The notes under the pieces: generated by a model
What the model was told of the DNA's origin: nothing
The model's input: the letters and a program-made list of their open reading frames with translations, nothing else
The model's database searches: none
Shown here: one piece after another, positions 42,090 to 51,383 of the stretch
How the letters are laid out: the number at the start of each line of letters is the position of its first letter
Position numbering within the stretch: the first letter of the stretch is position 1
Origin: an uncultured Blautia sp.
Lineage (GTDB): Bacteria; Bacillota; Clostridia; Lachnospirales; Lachnospiraceae
DNA: 56,291 nucleotides
Direction: 5' to 3'
Assembly (NCBI GenBank): GCA_900541345.1
Contig: UQJE01000004.1
Location: 1 to 56,291, forward strand
Made by a program: the position numbers and the translations under genes

Positions 42090-43484
42090 ATGAAAGCTTG
42101 GGAAATGGCACAGGATGTTTATAATAATGCACAGCCTGTCATTCGAAGTGAAGAAGAACAAACATGGACAGACAACGTAGATGTGTCCGCTTTTTATGAT
42201 GACAATCTGTCTCTTGACTGGGGAAGCAATGTACCAGGTTCCGGTGCACCGGAGAAAATTATGGTGGCTGCTGTACAGGCACTGGAAAACAGAGGGTATC
42301 GTGTAAGTGAGAAAGGTTACAGACTGCTTAAAGAGGGACTGCAGGCAAATGAGAAAAAAGATTTTGTAAAGCTGCATCAGATTTCAGCTCTTATGCGGAG
42401 AGAACTCGCAGAAGCAGAGAAAGATGAAACTTCTTCTTACTGGGACTATACAGTGTACCATTCTTTTGAGCAGTACAGAGAAAAAGTACAATTTCCGGAA
42501 GCTGTACCTGTAAATGTAGAATCAGAAGAATTTAAAGAGCAGATTCGCGCATCATGGACAGCACAGCTGGTTGGTGGGGCAATGGGAACTATGGTGGAAG
42601 GTTACACGTTCCAAAATCTGAAAAAAGCGTTTGGGGATGTAACAGGATACCTGAGAGAACCAAATACGTATAATGATGATATTACATTTGAGCTTGCGTT
42701 TTTAGATGCTTTTTCAGAAAAAGGATATGAAGTAACATCAGAAGATATTGCTCTTTCCTGGGTTGGATTGATTCCATGTGGCTGGTCTGCAGAAGAGCTT
42801 GCAATCCGTAATATAAAAAACGGAATTTTCCCTCCGGAAAGCGGAACTTACAGAAATCCATTTAATGAGTGGATTGGTGCACAGATGCGTGCCGGTATCT
42901 GTGGTATGGTAGCGCCTGGAGATCCTTGCCTGGCGGCAGAGCTTGCATGGAAGGACGGAGAAGTTTCTCATGCGGCTAACGGAATTCTGGGAGAAGTATT
43001 CAATGCTGTTATGACTTCTATGGCTTTTGTGGAATCCGATATAAAAACGATTGTAAAAAATGCGATTTCTATGATACCAGAGGACAGTGAGTATTATTCT
43101 GTTGTTTCCTTTGCATGGAAATGCTGTGAAGAGCAGAAAACTTGGGAGGAAGCACTTCTTCTTTGCCAGGAAAAATATAAACGTTATAACTGGATTCATG
43201 CTTATCCAAATGCGTGCTGTGAAATTATTGCTCTTTATTATGGAGAGGGTGATTTCCAGAAGACACTTCATATTATAACTATGTGTGGAATTGATGTGGA
43301 CTGTAATGCGGGCATGATCATGCCTGTTCTTGCGATTCAAAAGGGAATGCGTATCATTCCAAAAGAACTGATTCATCCGGCGTTTGAGCGCCTTGATACT
43401 TATATGAGAGGCCGCTTTAAATCTATGAGCATGGATGAACTGATCAATGATACTTTATGGAGTATAAAAAAAGCTTACAAATAA
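42090..43484 (+). CDS. ADP-ribosylglycohydrolase-fold protein
   Basis: A 464-residue protein. After about 150 residues without a clear match comes a DraG/ARH-type domain: QLVGGAMGTMVEGYTF near residue 165 (family GxxxGDxxG, here the Asp is Thr), YNDDITFELAFLDAF near residue 195 (family TDDT) and CGIDVDCNAGMIMPVL near residue 410 (family DTD-x-x-A). Most of the metal-binding acids are kept. The family cuts N-glycosidic bonds to ADP-ribose. As first gene before a nucleoside importer, it may cleave an imported nucleoside-like glycoside; that is inference. The ATG at 42090 is chosen for its GGAGGAAATCA site. Confidence 0.82.
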   Translation: MKAWEMAQDVYNNAQPVIRSEEEQTWTDNVDVSAFYDDNLSLDWGSNVPGSGAPEKIMVAAVQALENRGYRVSEKGYRLLKEGLQANEKKDFVKLHQISALMRRELAEAEKDETSSYWDYTVYHSFEQYREKVQFPEAVPVNVESEEFKEQIRASWTAQLVGGAMGTMVEGYTFQNLKKAFGDVTGYLREPNTYNDDITFELAFLDAFSEKGYEVTSEDIALSWVGLIPCGWSAEELAIRNIKNGIFPPESGTYRNPFNEWIGAQMRAGICGMVAPGDPCLAAELAWKDGEVSHAANGILGEVFNAVMTSMAFVESDIKTIVKNAISMIPEDSEYYSVVSFAWKCCEEQKTWEEALLLCQEKYKRYNWIHAYPNACCEIIALYYGEGDFQKTLHIITMCGIDVDCNAGMIMPVLAIQKGMRIIPKELIHPAFERLDTYMRGRFKSMSMDELINDTLWSIKKAYK

Positions 43485-43497
43485 AGGAGGAAAAAAA

Positions 43498-44619
43498 ATG
43501 AAAAAAAGAGTATTAAGCACAGTAGTAGCTGCCGCAATGGTGGTATCAGCAGGAGCAGTGACAGTACCGGTTTATGCTGAGGACGAGCCGTATAAGGCTG
43601 CCCTTCTGATCAATGGTACACTTGGAGACAAGTCTTTCTTCGATTCTGCAAATGAAGGTCTTACAAAGCTTCAGGAAGAACTGGGAGAAGACAAATTTAC
43701 ATTCAAAGTAGAGCAGATGGGTGCAACATCAGCCGATGAGGCAAAATGGGAACCTACTCTTTACGATTATTGTGATGATGGTTCTTATGATGTTATTATC
43801 GTAGGTACATTCCAGTTGTTAGAGGCTCTTACAAATGCTTCTGCTGATTATCCGGATCAGAAATTTATTTACTTTGATGAGGCATTTAACTTTGAAGAGG
43901 GCGGCGAGAATGTTTATAATGTTATGTACAAACAGAACGAAGTTTCTTATCTTGTAGGTGCTGCAGCAGCCATGATGACAACAGATGAGACACTTGATAA
44001 AGTGGATCCGTCCAACAAGGTAATCGGATTCTTAGGCGGTATGGAAAACTCTGTTATTAAAGACTTCCTGGTAGGATACATTCAGGGAGCAAAAGATGTA
44101 GACGAAGAAATTCAGGTTGCACTTGCATATGTAGGTAACTTCTATGACTCTGCAGCAGGTAAAGATATGGCACTGACACAGTATCAGAATGGAGCTGACG
44201 TTGGATTTAACGTAGCAGGAAGCGCTGGACTTGGACAGATTGAAGCAGCAGTAGATTCTGACAGATACGCATTTGGGGTAGACTCTGACCAGGCAGCTCT
44301 TCTTCCGGATTACGCAGCTAACATTCCTACCTCTGCCATTAAAAATGTAGGTAATTCCCTGATTCGTGCGATTAAGATGGATATGGAAGGCGAACTGGAA
44401 TATGGACAGCTTGAGTATCTCGGATTTGCAGAAAGCGGCGTAGAACTCGTAGAAGATGACCACTACAAAGAGGCAGTTCCGGAAGAAATCCGTACTAAGG
44501 TTGAAGAACTGAAAAAACAGATTGTTGATGGCGAAATCACAGTTCCTACAGCGCTCGGAGATGAGGCGATGAGTGAAGATGACATTCAGGCATTAATTGA
44601 TTCTGTAAAAGTAAAATAA
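43498..44619 (+). CDS. BMP-family substrate-binding protein of a nucleoside ABC importer
   Basis: A 373-residue secreted binding protein of the basic-membrane-protein family (PnrA/NupN type), which bind purine and other nucleosides. KAALLINGTLGDKSFFDSAN is the typical start of the mature domain; GFLGGMENSVIKDFLVGY and FGVDSDQAAL follow. The signal peptide (VVAAAMVVSAGAVTVPVYA) seems to end in a signal peptidase I site and has no lipobox cysteine, whereas family members in monoderm bacteria are normally lipoproteins. AAAGGAGG precedes the ATG. A hairpin separates it from the ATPase gene. Confidence 0.9.
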   Translation: MKKRVLSTVVAAAMVVSAGAVTVPVYAEDEPYKAALLINGTLGDKSFFDSANEGLTKLQEELGEDKFTFKVEQMGATSADEAKWEPTLYDYCDDGSYDVIIVGTFQLLEALTNASADYPDQKFIYFDEAFNFEEGGENVYNVMYKQNEVSYLVGAAAAMMTTDETLDKVDPSNKVIGFLGGMENSVIKDFLVGYIQGAKDVDEEIQVALAYVGNFYDSAAGKDMALTQYQNGADVGFNVAGSAGLGQIEAAVDSDRYAFGVDSDQAALLPDYAANIPTSAIKNVGNSLIRAIKMDMEGELEYGQLEYLGFAESGVELVEDDHYKEAVPEEIRTKVEELKKQIVDGEITVPTALGDEAMSEDDIQALIDSVKVK

Positions 44620-44637
44620 ACAAATAATGTCATGGAG

Positions 44638-44679
44638 AATCCAGTCCCGGTATTTATCTGGAACTGGATTTTCCTTTTT
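44638..44679 (+). terminator. Terminator or attenuator after the binding-protein gene
   Basis: AATCCAGT / ACTGGATT with further inner pairing, followed by a T-rich tail (TTCCTTTTT). Inside an importer operon, this would let the binding protein be made in excess over the membrane parts. Confidence 0.7.
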
Positions 44680-44714
44680 AAACCTTTAAATAAAGAGAGA
44701 CGGGGTGAAGGAAT

Positions 44715-46268
44715 TTGGATAGTCAAGTGGTATTACAAATGAATCACATTATGAAGATTTACGGAAATGGTGTGGTTGCAAATGAAGATGTATCCCTGGA
44801 ACTTAGAAAAGGAGAAATTCATGCTCTGTTAGGAGAAAATGGTGCAGGAAAGAGTACTCTTATGAAGGTACTTTTTGGAATTGAATCTCCGGATCAGGGA
44901 GAAATTATCCTGAATGGACAGAAAACGGCGATTAAGTCGCCTCAGGATGCCATCAGCAAAGGAATTGGTATGGTTCATCAGCATTTTATGTTGGTTCCAT
45001 CTCTTTCTGTAGCAGAAAATATTATTCTCGGCGTTGCACCGAAAAAAGGTATTTTCATTGATATGGAAAAGGCAGTAAAGGCTGCGCAGGATATTGCAAG
45101 AGAATATAATTTTGATATTAATGTAAATGAAAAAGTAGAAGAGATTCCTGTTGGTATTAAACAGAAAGTAGAAATTTTAAAGGCATTGTATCGAGGTGCG
45201 GAAATTTTAATATTGGACGAACCGACAGCCGTTTTAACACCACAGGAGACAGAAGAGCTTTTTGTACAGCTTTTAAAATTGAAAGAAAAAGGTCATACGA
45301 TTATTTTTATTTCACATAAGCTGGACGAGATCAAAAAAATATGTGACCGGGCTACCATCATGAGAAATGGAAAGAGCATGGGTACTTATGAAGTAGCAGA
45401 TATTACTACACAGGAAATGTCCAAGCTGATGGTAGGTCATGAAGTTTCTCTCCAATTTGATAAAAATGAACAGCATCTTTCTGATAATATATTTTTGAAA
45501 GTCAGAAATCTTACCGTTCACAATTCTCAGGGGGTTATGAAGGTAGATGACCTTTCTTTTGACTTAAAAGGCGGGGAAATTCTGGGAATTGCAGGTGTAG
45601 AGGGCAATGGACAGACAGAGCTGATTGATACGATTACCGGTCTGAATAAGAAATACAAGGGAAGTATTCAGATTAAGGGAAAAGATATTGCGCAGGCATC
45701 TATTCGTGATATTCGTGACATGAAGCTTGCCCATATTCCGGAAGACCGTATGACAACCGGATGTGCAAAAACATTGAGTATCAAAGAAAATCTTTTTTCT
45801 AATCAGTACAGAGACTCCCGGTATTCCGGCAGATTTTTTATGAAACAGAAAGTAATGGATAATAGAAGCGATGAGTTGATTAAAGAATATCTTGTAAAAT
45901 GTAAATCAAGAAAGCAAAATGTCGGTATGCTTTCCGGTGGAAATATTCAGAAAGTTATTGTTGCAAGAGAATTTTCTACAGAACCGGATATTATTATCGC
46001 CAATCAGCCAACACGTGGAATTGATGTCGGAGCAGCTGCGTTTATCAGAAAACGTCTCCTGGAATTCCGTGATGCCGGTTGTGCAGTAATTTTAATTTCA
46101 GCAGATCTGACAGAAATTTTTTCTTTAAGCGACCGTCTGGCTGTTATGTATAAAGGAAAATTTGCAGGCTTCTTTAATGACGTGGAAAAAGTGACAGAAG
46201 ATGAACTTGGCCAGCATATGCTCGGCATTAAGAAAGATGATGTATTGGAGGGAGTCATGTATGAGTAG
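44715..46268 (+). CDS. Nucleoside ABC importer, ATP-binding protein
   Basis: A 517-residue protein with two ABC domains, as in NupO/YufO and RbsA. First domain: GENGAGKST (Walker A, near residue 42), degenerate signature VGIKQKVEILKAL and LILDEPTAVLTP. Second domain: GVEGNGQTELID (degenerate Walker A), LSGGNIQKVIVAREF (signature). A TTG start at 44715 with GGTGAAGGA upstream is likely; an ATG at 44739 would cut into the domain start. It overlaps the permease gene by eight bases. Confidence 0.9.
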   Translation: MDSQVVLQMNHIMKIYGNGVVANEDVSLELRKGEIHALLGENGAGKSTLMKVLFGIESPDQGEIILNGQKTAIKSPQDAISKGIGMVHQHFMLVPSLSVAENIILGVAPKKGIFIDMEKAVKAAQDIAREYNFDINVNEKVEEIPVGIKQKVEILKALYRGAEILILDEPTAVLTPQETEELFVQLLKLKEKGHTIIFISHKLDEIKKICDRATIMRNGKSMGTYEVADITTQEMSKLMVGHEVSLQFDKNEQHLSDNIFLKVRNLTVHNSQGVMKVDDLSFDLKGGEILGIAGVEGNGQTELIDTITGLNKKYKGSIQIKGKDIAQASIRDIRDMKLAHIPEDRMTTGCAKTLSIKENLFSNQYRDSRYSGRFFMKQKVMDNRSDELIKEYLVKCKSRKQNVGMLSGGNIQKVIVAREFSTEPDIIIANQPTRGIDVGAAAFIRKRLLEFRDAGCAVILISADLTEIFSLSDRLAVMYKGKFAGFFNDVEKVTEDELGQHMLGIKKDDVLEGVMYE

Positions 46269-47325
46269 TGCTAAAAGATTTGATGTTCTGAGAACTATTC
46301 TTTCTGTGTTAATAGCTCTTGCCATTTCTTTTGGAATTATTTTTATGGTAAGTGATCAGCCGGTAGAAGCGATTAAATATCTTTTGACCGGGCCGCTGAC
46401 AAGTAAGCGAAATATGGGAAATGTAGTAGAGTCCATGATTCCTCTTATTTTTACAGGAACCGGTGTTTGTATTATGTTTTCTGCAAATCAGATCAACCTT
46501 GCTGGTGAAGGCGCGTTTCATGTAGGCGGTCTGATTGCTTCCTGTGTTGCGATTTATATTACAGGAAATGTGATTTCTCCTGTGGCAGCACTTCTTTGTG
46601 CTGGTCTTGTGGGTGCTCTTTTTACAGCAATTCCGGCAATTATGAAAATTACAACAACAGCAAGTGAGCTGGTATCCTCTTTGATGATTAACTATCTTGC
46701 TCTTTATTTTGGAAACTATATGCTGAATAATGTAATTGGTGATCCAAAAGCAAGTGCAGCATCCTATAAACTGTGTGAAGCTTCTCAGCTTCCGGTTTTA
46801 ATTGACAGAACGCGTGTCCATCTTGGAATTGTCATAGCTCTTGCAGTTGCTGTGTTTGGATACTTTTTCCTGTATCGTACAAAAACAGGATATGAGCTTC
46901 GTCTTACAGGTGAAAACGAAGAATTTGCAAAGTATTCCGGTATCAGCATTGTAAAAGTTATTTTAATCTCTCAGCTTCTTGGAGGATTTATTGCAGGTCT
47001 CGGAGGCGGTGTGGAAATGCTGAGCCCGATATATAAGAGATTTACGTGGACTTCTCTTCTGGGATATGGCTGGGATGCGATTATTATTTGTACACTTTCT
47101 AAAAAGAATCCGTTATATACTCCATTTGCAGCTCTTTTCCTGGCTTATTTAAGAACAGGAGCTTCTATTATGGCAAGAAGAACAGATGTTACATTGGAAA
47201 TTGTACAGATCACACAGGGTATTATTATTCTGCTTGTAGTAGCGGAACAGTTCTTAAGCAAGTATAAACATAAGCTGATTGCAAAAGAAGCAAAGGCAGC
47301 ATTAAAAGAAGAGGAGGCGGCATAA
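46261..47325 (+). CDS. Nucleoside ABC importer, permease 1
   Basis: A 354-residue membrane protein of the BPD_transp_2 family (NupP type) with about nine hydrophobic segments, such as LSVLIALAISFGIIFMVS. NQINLAGEGAFHVGGLIAS (core INLAGEG) is the conserved segment. ATG at 46261, inside the end of the ATPase gene, is the first start with a site (GGAGGGAG). Confidence 0.9.
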   Translation: MSSAKRFDVLRTILSVLIALAISFGIIFMVSDQPVEAIKYLLTGPLTSKRNMGNVVESMIPLIFTGTGVCIMFSANQINLAGEGAFHVGGLIASCVAIYITGNVISPVAALLCAGLVGALFTAIPAIMKITTTASELVSSLMINYLALYFGNYMLNNVIGDPKASAASYKLCEASQLPVLIDRTRVHLGIVIALAVAVFGYFFLYRTKTGYELRLTGENEEFAKYSGISIVKVILISQLLGGFIAGLGGGVEMLSPIYKRFTWTSLLGYGWDAIIICTLSKKNPLYTPFAALFLAYLRTGASIMARRTDVTLEIVQITQGIIILLVVAEQFLSKYKHKLIAKEAKAALKEEEAA

Positions 47326-47326
47326 T

Positions 47327-48247
47327 ATGTGGAATGCAATTTTATCTCCGGATTTTTTTGGCGCCATATTAAGGGCTGCCACCCCTATTTTGTTTGCAAC
47401 TCTGGCTGCGGCCATTGCAGCAAAATCCGGAATTACCAATATGGCTCTGGAAGGTATCATGCTCTTTTCAGCATTATTTGGAGTTATATTTTCTTCATTG
47501 ACGCACAGTGCATGGCTGGGACTGCTTATTACAGTTGTAATAGGAGGCTTGATTGGTCTTGTTCTGGCATTTTTCGTTCTGAATTTAAAGACGGATGAGA
47601 TTCTGGCGGCAATAGCCATAAATCTGGCAGCAACGGGAGGAACGGTTCTTCTTCTTGTGGCATTTTCAGGAGACAGAGGTGTATCTACATCTGTAAGAAG
47701 CGTATCTGCGCCTAATGTTGTCATTCCGTTTGTTGAAAAAATTCCATTTATCGGTGAAATTCTGTCAGGACAGAATGTGCTTACCTGGCTTGCGATACTT
47801 GCGGTAATTCTTCTGCATTTATTCCTTTATAAAACACCGCTGGGCTTATCTATTCGTTCTGTAGGTGAAAATAAAGATGCTGCAGAATCCGTAGGAATCA
47901 ATTCCAGAAAAATGCAGTATATAGCTCTGGTAATCAGCGGAGCACTTGCTGCATTTGGCGGATTTTATCTGTCAGGCGGATACATGAATATGTTTACGAA
48001 AGATATGTCAGGCGGACGTGGCTTCATTGCTCTTGCAGCGGCAAGTATGGGTGGAAATACACCTATAGGAGGGCTTCTTGTATCCCTTCTCTTTGGTGTG
48101 GCACAGGCACTTGCAAATGTAATGCAGCTTACAGCGATGATGCCGTATGAAATTATTCTTATGGTTCCATACCTTACAACTCTGATAGGTCTTGGAGTGT
48201 ATTATTATTCTCAGAAAAAGAAAAAAGAGCGTTTAAGCGGCAAATAA
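47327..48247 (+). CDS. Nucleoside ABC importer, permease 2
   Basis: A 306-residue membrane protein of the same family as the previous one (NupQ type). AAKSGITNMALEGIMLFSAL (core SGITNMALEG) is the conserved segment; AYGGSMN-type C-terminal motif is seen as LAAASMGGNTPIGGLLVS. AGGAGG is in the end of the preceding gene, one base away from it. It closes the importer operon; a convergent PfkB gene follows. Confidence 0.92.
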   Translation: MWNAILSPDFFGAILRAATPILFATLAAAIAAKSGITNMALEGIMLFSALFGVIFSSLTHSAWLGLLITVVIGGLIGLVLAFFVLNLKTDEILAAIAINLAATGGTVLLLVAFSGDRGVSTSVRSVSAPNVVIPFVEKIPFIGEILSGQNVLTWLAILAVILLHLFLYKTPLGLSIRSVGENKDAAESVGINSRKMQYIALVISGALAAFGGFYLSGGYMNMFTKDMSGGRGFIALAAASMGGNTPIGGLLVSLLFGVAQALANVMQLTAMMPYEIILMVPYLTTLIGLGVYYYSQKKKKERLSGK

Positions 48248-48252
48248 AAACA

Positions 48253-48275
48253 GGGGCTTCTTTTAAAGAAGCCCC
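48253..48275 (-). terminator. Terminator of the PfkB gene (possibly two-way)
   Basis: GGGGCTTCTTT / AAAGAAGCCCC with one base between. On the minus strand it is followed by TGTTTTTATTT. It includes the last codons and stop of the PfkB gene and lies just past the permease stop on the other strand. Confidence 0.8.
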
Positions 48276-49165
48276 AGCTTATCAAATGCATTATCAGACA
48301 GAAGTGCTCCTGATGAGGAGACAACAGCAGAAGAAACTCGGTTGGCCTTTTGAATGGCTGTCCTAAGAGAATCGCCTTTTTTTAAACAGGCAATGACAGA
48401 GCCTATGTGAGAATCTCCGGCACCTATGGTATCTGCCTGAACCGCAGGTACGGGAGGGATTGTATCAGATTCTTTTCCATCAAAGAAAAAGCAGCCTTTT
48501 TCTCCCAGAGTGATAATTACCGTATTGTTTGTTTGGGTATACAGAAAAGCTGCAGCATCCTGTATATTGGATTTTCCGCTTGCAGAAAGTGCTTCTGTTT
48601 CATTAAGGTGAAGCACAGGGGAGAGGCGATAAAGCCGTTCCACAAGTTTCGGATTAATTACAGTTAATCTTGGACCGGGGGCAAAGTAAACAGTAAGTTC
48701 TTCGTGGGCTTCCAGAAACTCAACAATATTTTCTCCTGTAGTTTCTTCGATTTCGAGACCGCATATATATACGGAGTCAATAGCCTCAAGTGGAATCAGG
48801 GAAAACCATTCTTTTTCAAAAAGATATTCTGCTCCGTGGTATGAGATAAAGGAGCGTTCTCCTGTATCTTCTACAAAACAGTAGCAGCATCCGTTTTCTT
48901 TTTCCGGAGTTGGAATGGGAGAAGAAATTCCACGTATATGAAGCTCCTCTCTTATAAAATTCCCGTAAACTCCGGTTCCTATAGGAGAAAAAAGAATGTA
49001 GGGAACCTGAAAGTGACGGATGGAATCCGACACATTGTAGGCGCATCCTCCAAGGGACATGTGCTGGCTTCTGATATGAACGTCCTCACCTGTTTTAGGA
49101 AGATGATCCACAAGATTTACGACAACATCTACTACGGTAGAACCGATGACTAGAACTTTTTTCAT
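48263..49165 (-). CDS. PfkB-family sugar or nucleoside kinase
   Basis: A 300-residue kinase of the ribokinase family. The N-terminal VLVIGSTVVDVVVNL and GGCAYNVSDSIRHF near residue 39 match signature 1; DTIGAGDSHIGSVIACLK near residue 248 is signature 2 with the catalytic Asp (GAGD). Substrate may be ribose, pseudouridine, or a nucleoside; the nucleoside importer and phosphorylase genes on both sides favour one of these. AAGGAGTATACC precedes the ATG. Confidence 0.88.
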   Translation of the reverse strand: MKKVLVIGSTVVDVVVNLVDHLPKTGEDVHIRSQHMSLGGCAYNVSDSIRHFQVPYILFSPIGTGVYGNFIREELHIRGISSPIPTPEKENGCCYCFVEDTGERSFISYHGAEYLFEKEWFSLIPLEAIDSVYICGLEIEETTGENIVEFLEAHEELTVYFAPGPRLTVINPKLVERLYRLSPVLHLNETEALSASGKSNIQDAAAFLYTQTNNTVIITLGEKGCFFFDGKESDTIPPVPAVQADTIGAGDSHIGSVIACLKKGDSLRTAIQKANRVSSAVVSSSGALLSDNAFDKLGLL

Positions 49166-49212
49166 TGGTATACTCCTTATGAAAGAGATTTTGCCGGTAT
49201 GGCAACAGATTT

Positions 49213-49241
49213 ATGCTAACACAGTTTGTAACGTCTTGCAA
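49213..49241 (-). promoter_or_regulatory. Promoter of the PfkB gene
   Basis: On the minus strand: TTGCAA, 17-base spacer, TAGCAT with a TG one base before the -10. It lies in the 99-base gap shared with the divergent amidohydrolase gene. Confidence 0.5.
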
Positions 49242-49264
49242 TAATAAAATGAAAGGGAACAGAC

Positions 49265-50566
49265 ATGGAAAAAGCAGTTTTATTAAAAGATGCATCTCTT
49301 CTTGATGAAAACGGACAGTGTACGCTTCATCAGGATGTATATATTAAAAACGGACGTATCGAAAAAATAGCGGAAGCGGGGAAAGAAGAATTTCCGGAAG
49401 CGAAAGAAGTAATTTCCTGTTCCGGATTTTATGTGACACCCGGTATTCCAAACCTTCATACACACACAGCCATGAATATTTTTAAAGGGATTGCAGAAGA
49501 TGTGACAGCAGATGCCTGGTTCAATGAGATGATATGGCCGTATGAGAGTAAAATGACAAATGAGGATGTATATACAGGAACACTTCTTGGAATTGCAGAA
49601 ATGCTGAATAACGGTGTAACTGTATTTGCAGATCACTATTTCGGGGAAGAGCATGTTTTAAGAGCTGTAAAGGAAACAGGGATCAGAGGGGATCTTGCAC
49701 CGACCCTTTTTGGTGCAACAGAAGAGTTTCCGGAACGACTTTCTCAGGTTACAGAATTTATCAGAGATCATAGAGCCGATTCTGACAAAATTTCTTTCCA
49801 TATGGGACCTCATGCGGTATATACCTGCCCGGATACTACCCTTGGGCAGATTGTAGACGAAGCAAAAAAATTACAGGTACCTCTTCATATGCATATTTCA
49901 GAGGAGGAGCCACAGGTAGAAAAAACAAGGGAAAAAACAGGTCTTACTCCATTTGGAGTCATGGCAGAAGCAGGAGGATTTGACCTTCCTGTCCTTGTAG
50001 GGCACGGACTTTGGATTGAGGAAGAAGATCTTAAGTTTATAAAGAATGATACCTGGTTTGCGTTTTGTCCGAAAACTTATATGAAGCTTGCATCAGGAAG
50101 AGGAAAGTTTTTTGATCTTTATCCAAAGCTTAACTATGGGTTCGGAACAGATGGAGCAGCAAGTTCCAATACTTTGAATCCGGTGGAGCAGGCAAGACTT
50201 TTCGGGCTTCTTGGAAAGTTTCAGGCAGATGATGCTTCTGCATTTTCAGGAGAAGAAATCTGGAAACATTTGATGGCAGGACACAGGGCGTTTCCGTTTG
50301 GAACAGGATATTTGAAAGAGGGCGCTCCGGCGGACCTTGTTATCTGGGATTTATATCAGATGGATACCTTTCCGTTTTATAATCCAATTTCCAGTATCTT
50401 ATACAGCAGCAACAGCCGAAATGTAAAATATACAATGGTGAAAGGTGAATTTCTGAAATATGACGGCGTTTTAAAAATGGACACAAAAGCGCTTATGGAA
50501 ATGGGAATCCGTCTTCAGAAAACTCTTCTTGAAAGAGGAAGAGGAAAAGCGGAGATTTTTTATTAA
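49265..50566 (+). CDS. Amidohydrolase, nucleoside or base deaminase type
   Basis: A 433-residue metal-dependent amidohydrolase. Metal ligands: IPNLHTHTAMNIFKG (HxH near residue 66), LHMHISEEEPQVEKT near residue 208, GHGLWI near residue 243 and FGTDGAASSN (Asp) near residue 298. WFNEMIWPYESKM is shared with the enzyme at 37125-38477, so both belong to the SAH/MTA/adenosine deaminase group, though they are clearly different in sequence. AAAGGGAACAG precedes the ATG. DeoD follows by 43 bases, so deamination and phosphorolysis of a purine nucleoside may be coupled. Confidence 0.88.
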   Translation: MEKAVLLKDASLLDENGQCTLHQDVYIKNGRIEKIAEAGKEEFPEAKEVISCSGFYVTPGIPNLHTHTAMNIFKGIAEDVTADAWFNEMIWPYESKMTNEDVYTGTLLGIAEMLNNGVTVFADHYFGEEHVLRAVKETGIRGDLAPTLFGATEEFPERLSQVTEFIRDHRADSDKISFHMGPHAVYTCPDTTLGQIVDEAKKLQVPLHMHISEEEPQVEKTREKTGLTPFGVMAEAGGFDLPVLVGHGLWIEEEDLKFIKNDTWFAFCPKTYMKLASGRGKFFDLYPKLNYGFGTDGAASSNTLNPVEQARLFGLLGKFQADDASAFSGEEIWKHLMAGHRAFPFGTGYLKEGAPADLVIWDLYQMDTFPFYNPISSILYSSNSRNVKYTMVKGEFLKYDGVLKMDTKALMEMGIRLQKTLLERGRGKAEIFY

Positions 50567-50609
50567 TAAAAGAGATATAACAAAAATGTATAACAGGAGG
50601 TAATGTATT

Positions 50610-51314
50610 ATGTGTATTCCAACACCACACAACACAGCAAAAAAAGGAGATATTGCAAAGAAGGTTTTAATGCCGGGAGATCCGCTTCGTGCGAAGTATA
50701 TTGCGGAAACATATCTTGAGAATCCGGTATGCTTTAACACAGTTCGTAATGTTCTTGGATATACAGGAACATACAAAGGACAGGAAGTATCTGTTATGGC
50801 AAGCGGTATGGGAATGCCGTCCATCGGAATTTACAGCTATGAGCTTTATAACTTCTATGATGTAGATCGTATTATCCGTATTGGTTCTGCAGGAGCGCTT
50901 CAGGATGATGTAAATGTAATGGATGTTATCATTGCAATGGGAGCTTGTACAGACTCTAATTTCGGAAGTCAGTTCTGTCTTCCGGGTACTTTTGCTCCAA
51001 CTGCAAGCTACAATCTGGTATCAAGAGCAGTAGAAGTTGCAAAAGAGCAGGGAACACCTGTAAGAGTAGGAAATGTAGTTTCCTCTGATGTATTCTACAA
51101 CGATAATAAGCAGGCATCTGATGGCTGGAGAAAAATGGGAGTTCTCTGTGCAGAAATGGAATGTGCAGGTTTGTTTATGACAGCAGCACGTGCAGGCAAA
51201 GAGGCTCTTGGAATCTTAACAATTTCAGACCATATTTATAGAGAAGAAGCAATTTCTGCAGAAGCGCGCCAGACATCATTTAATAAGATGATGGAAATTG
51301 CGCTTGGAATCTAA
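50610..51314 (+). CDS. deoD: Purine-nucleoside phosphorylase DeoD
   Basis: A 234-residue hexameric-type PNP that splits adenosine, inosine and guanosine with phosphate. MPGDPLRAKYIAE near residue 21, IRIGSAGALQDDV near residue 87, CAEMECAGLFMTA near residue 179 and ILTISDHI near residue 202 (catalytic Asp) are all present. The length matches Escherichia coli DeoD. AGGAGGTAATG precedes the ATG. Confidence 0.96.
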   Translation: MCIPTPHNTAKKGDIAKKVLMPGDPLRAKYIAETYLENPVCFNTVRNVLGYTGTYKGQEVSVMASGMGMPSIGIYSYELYNFYDVDRIIRIGSAGALQDDVNVMDVIIAMGACTDSNFGSQFCLPGTFAPTASYNLVSRAVEVAKEQGTPVRVGNVVSSDVFYNDNKQASDGWRKMGVLCAEMECAGLFMTAARAGKEALGILTISDHIYREEAISAEARQTSFNKMMEIALGI

Positions 51315-51345
51315 ATACATTCAGAAAGCATAAAGTGAATCACAG

Positions 51346-51383
51346 GAGCCATGAAGCTGTTTGAAACAGCCTCATGGCTCTTG
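51346..51383 (+). terminator. Terminator of deoD
   Basis: GAGCCATGA-GCTGTTT and AACAGC-TCATGGCTC arms form a long stem with single-base mismatches. The tail (TTGTC) is only weakly T-rich and overlaps the next promoter's -35. Confidence 0.65.

Noticed and set aside
50567..50609. Possible purine riboswitch before deoD
   Set aside because: The gap is 43 bases, too short, and lacks the conserved core.
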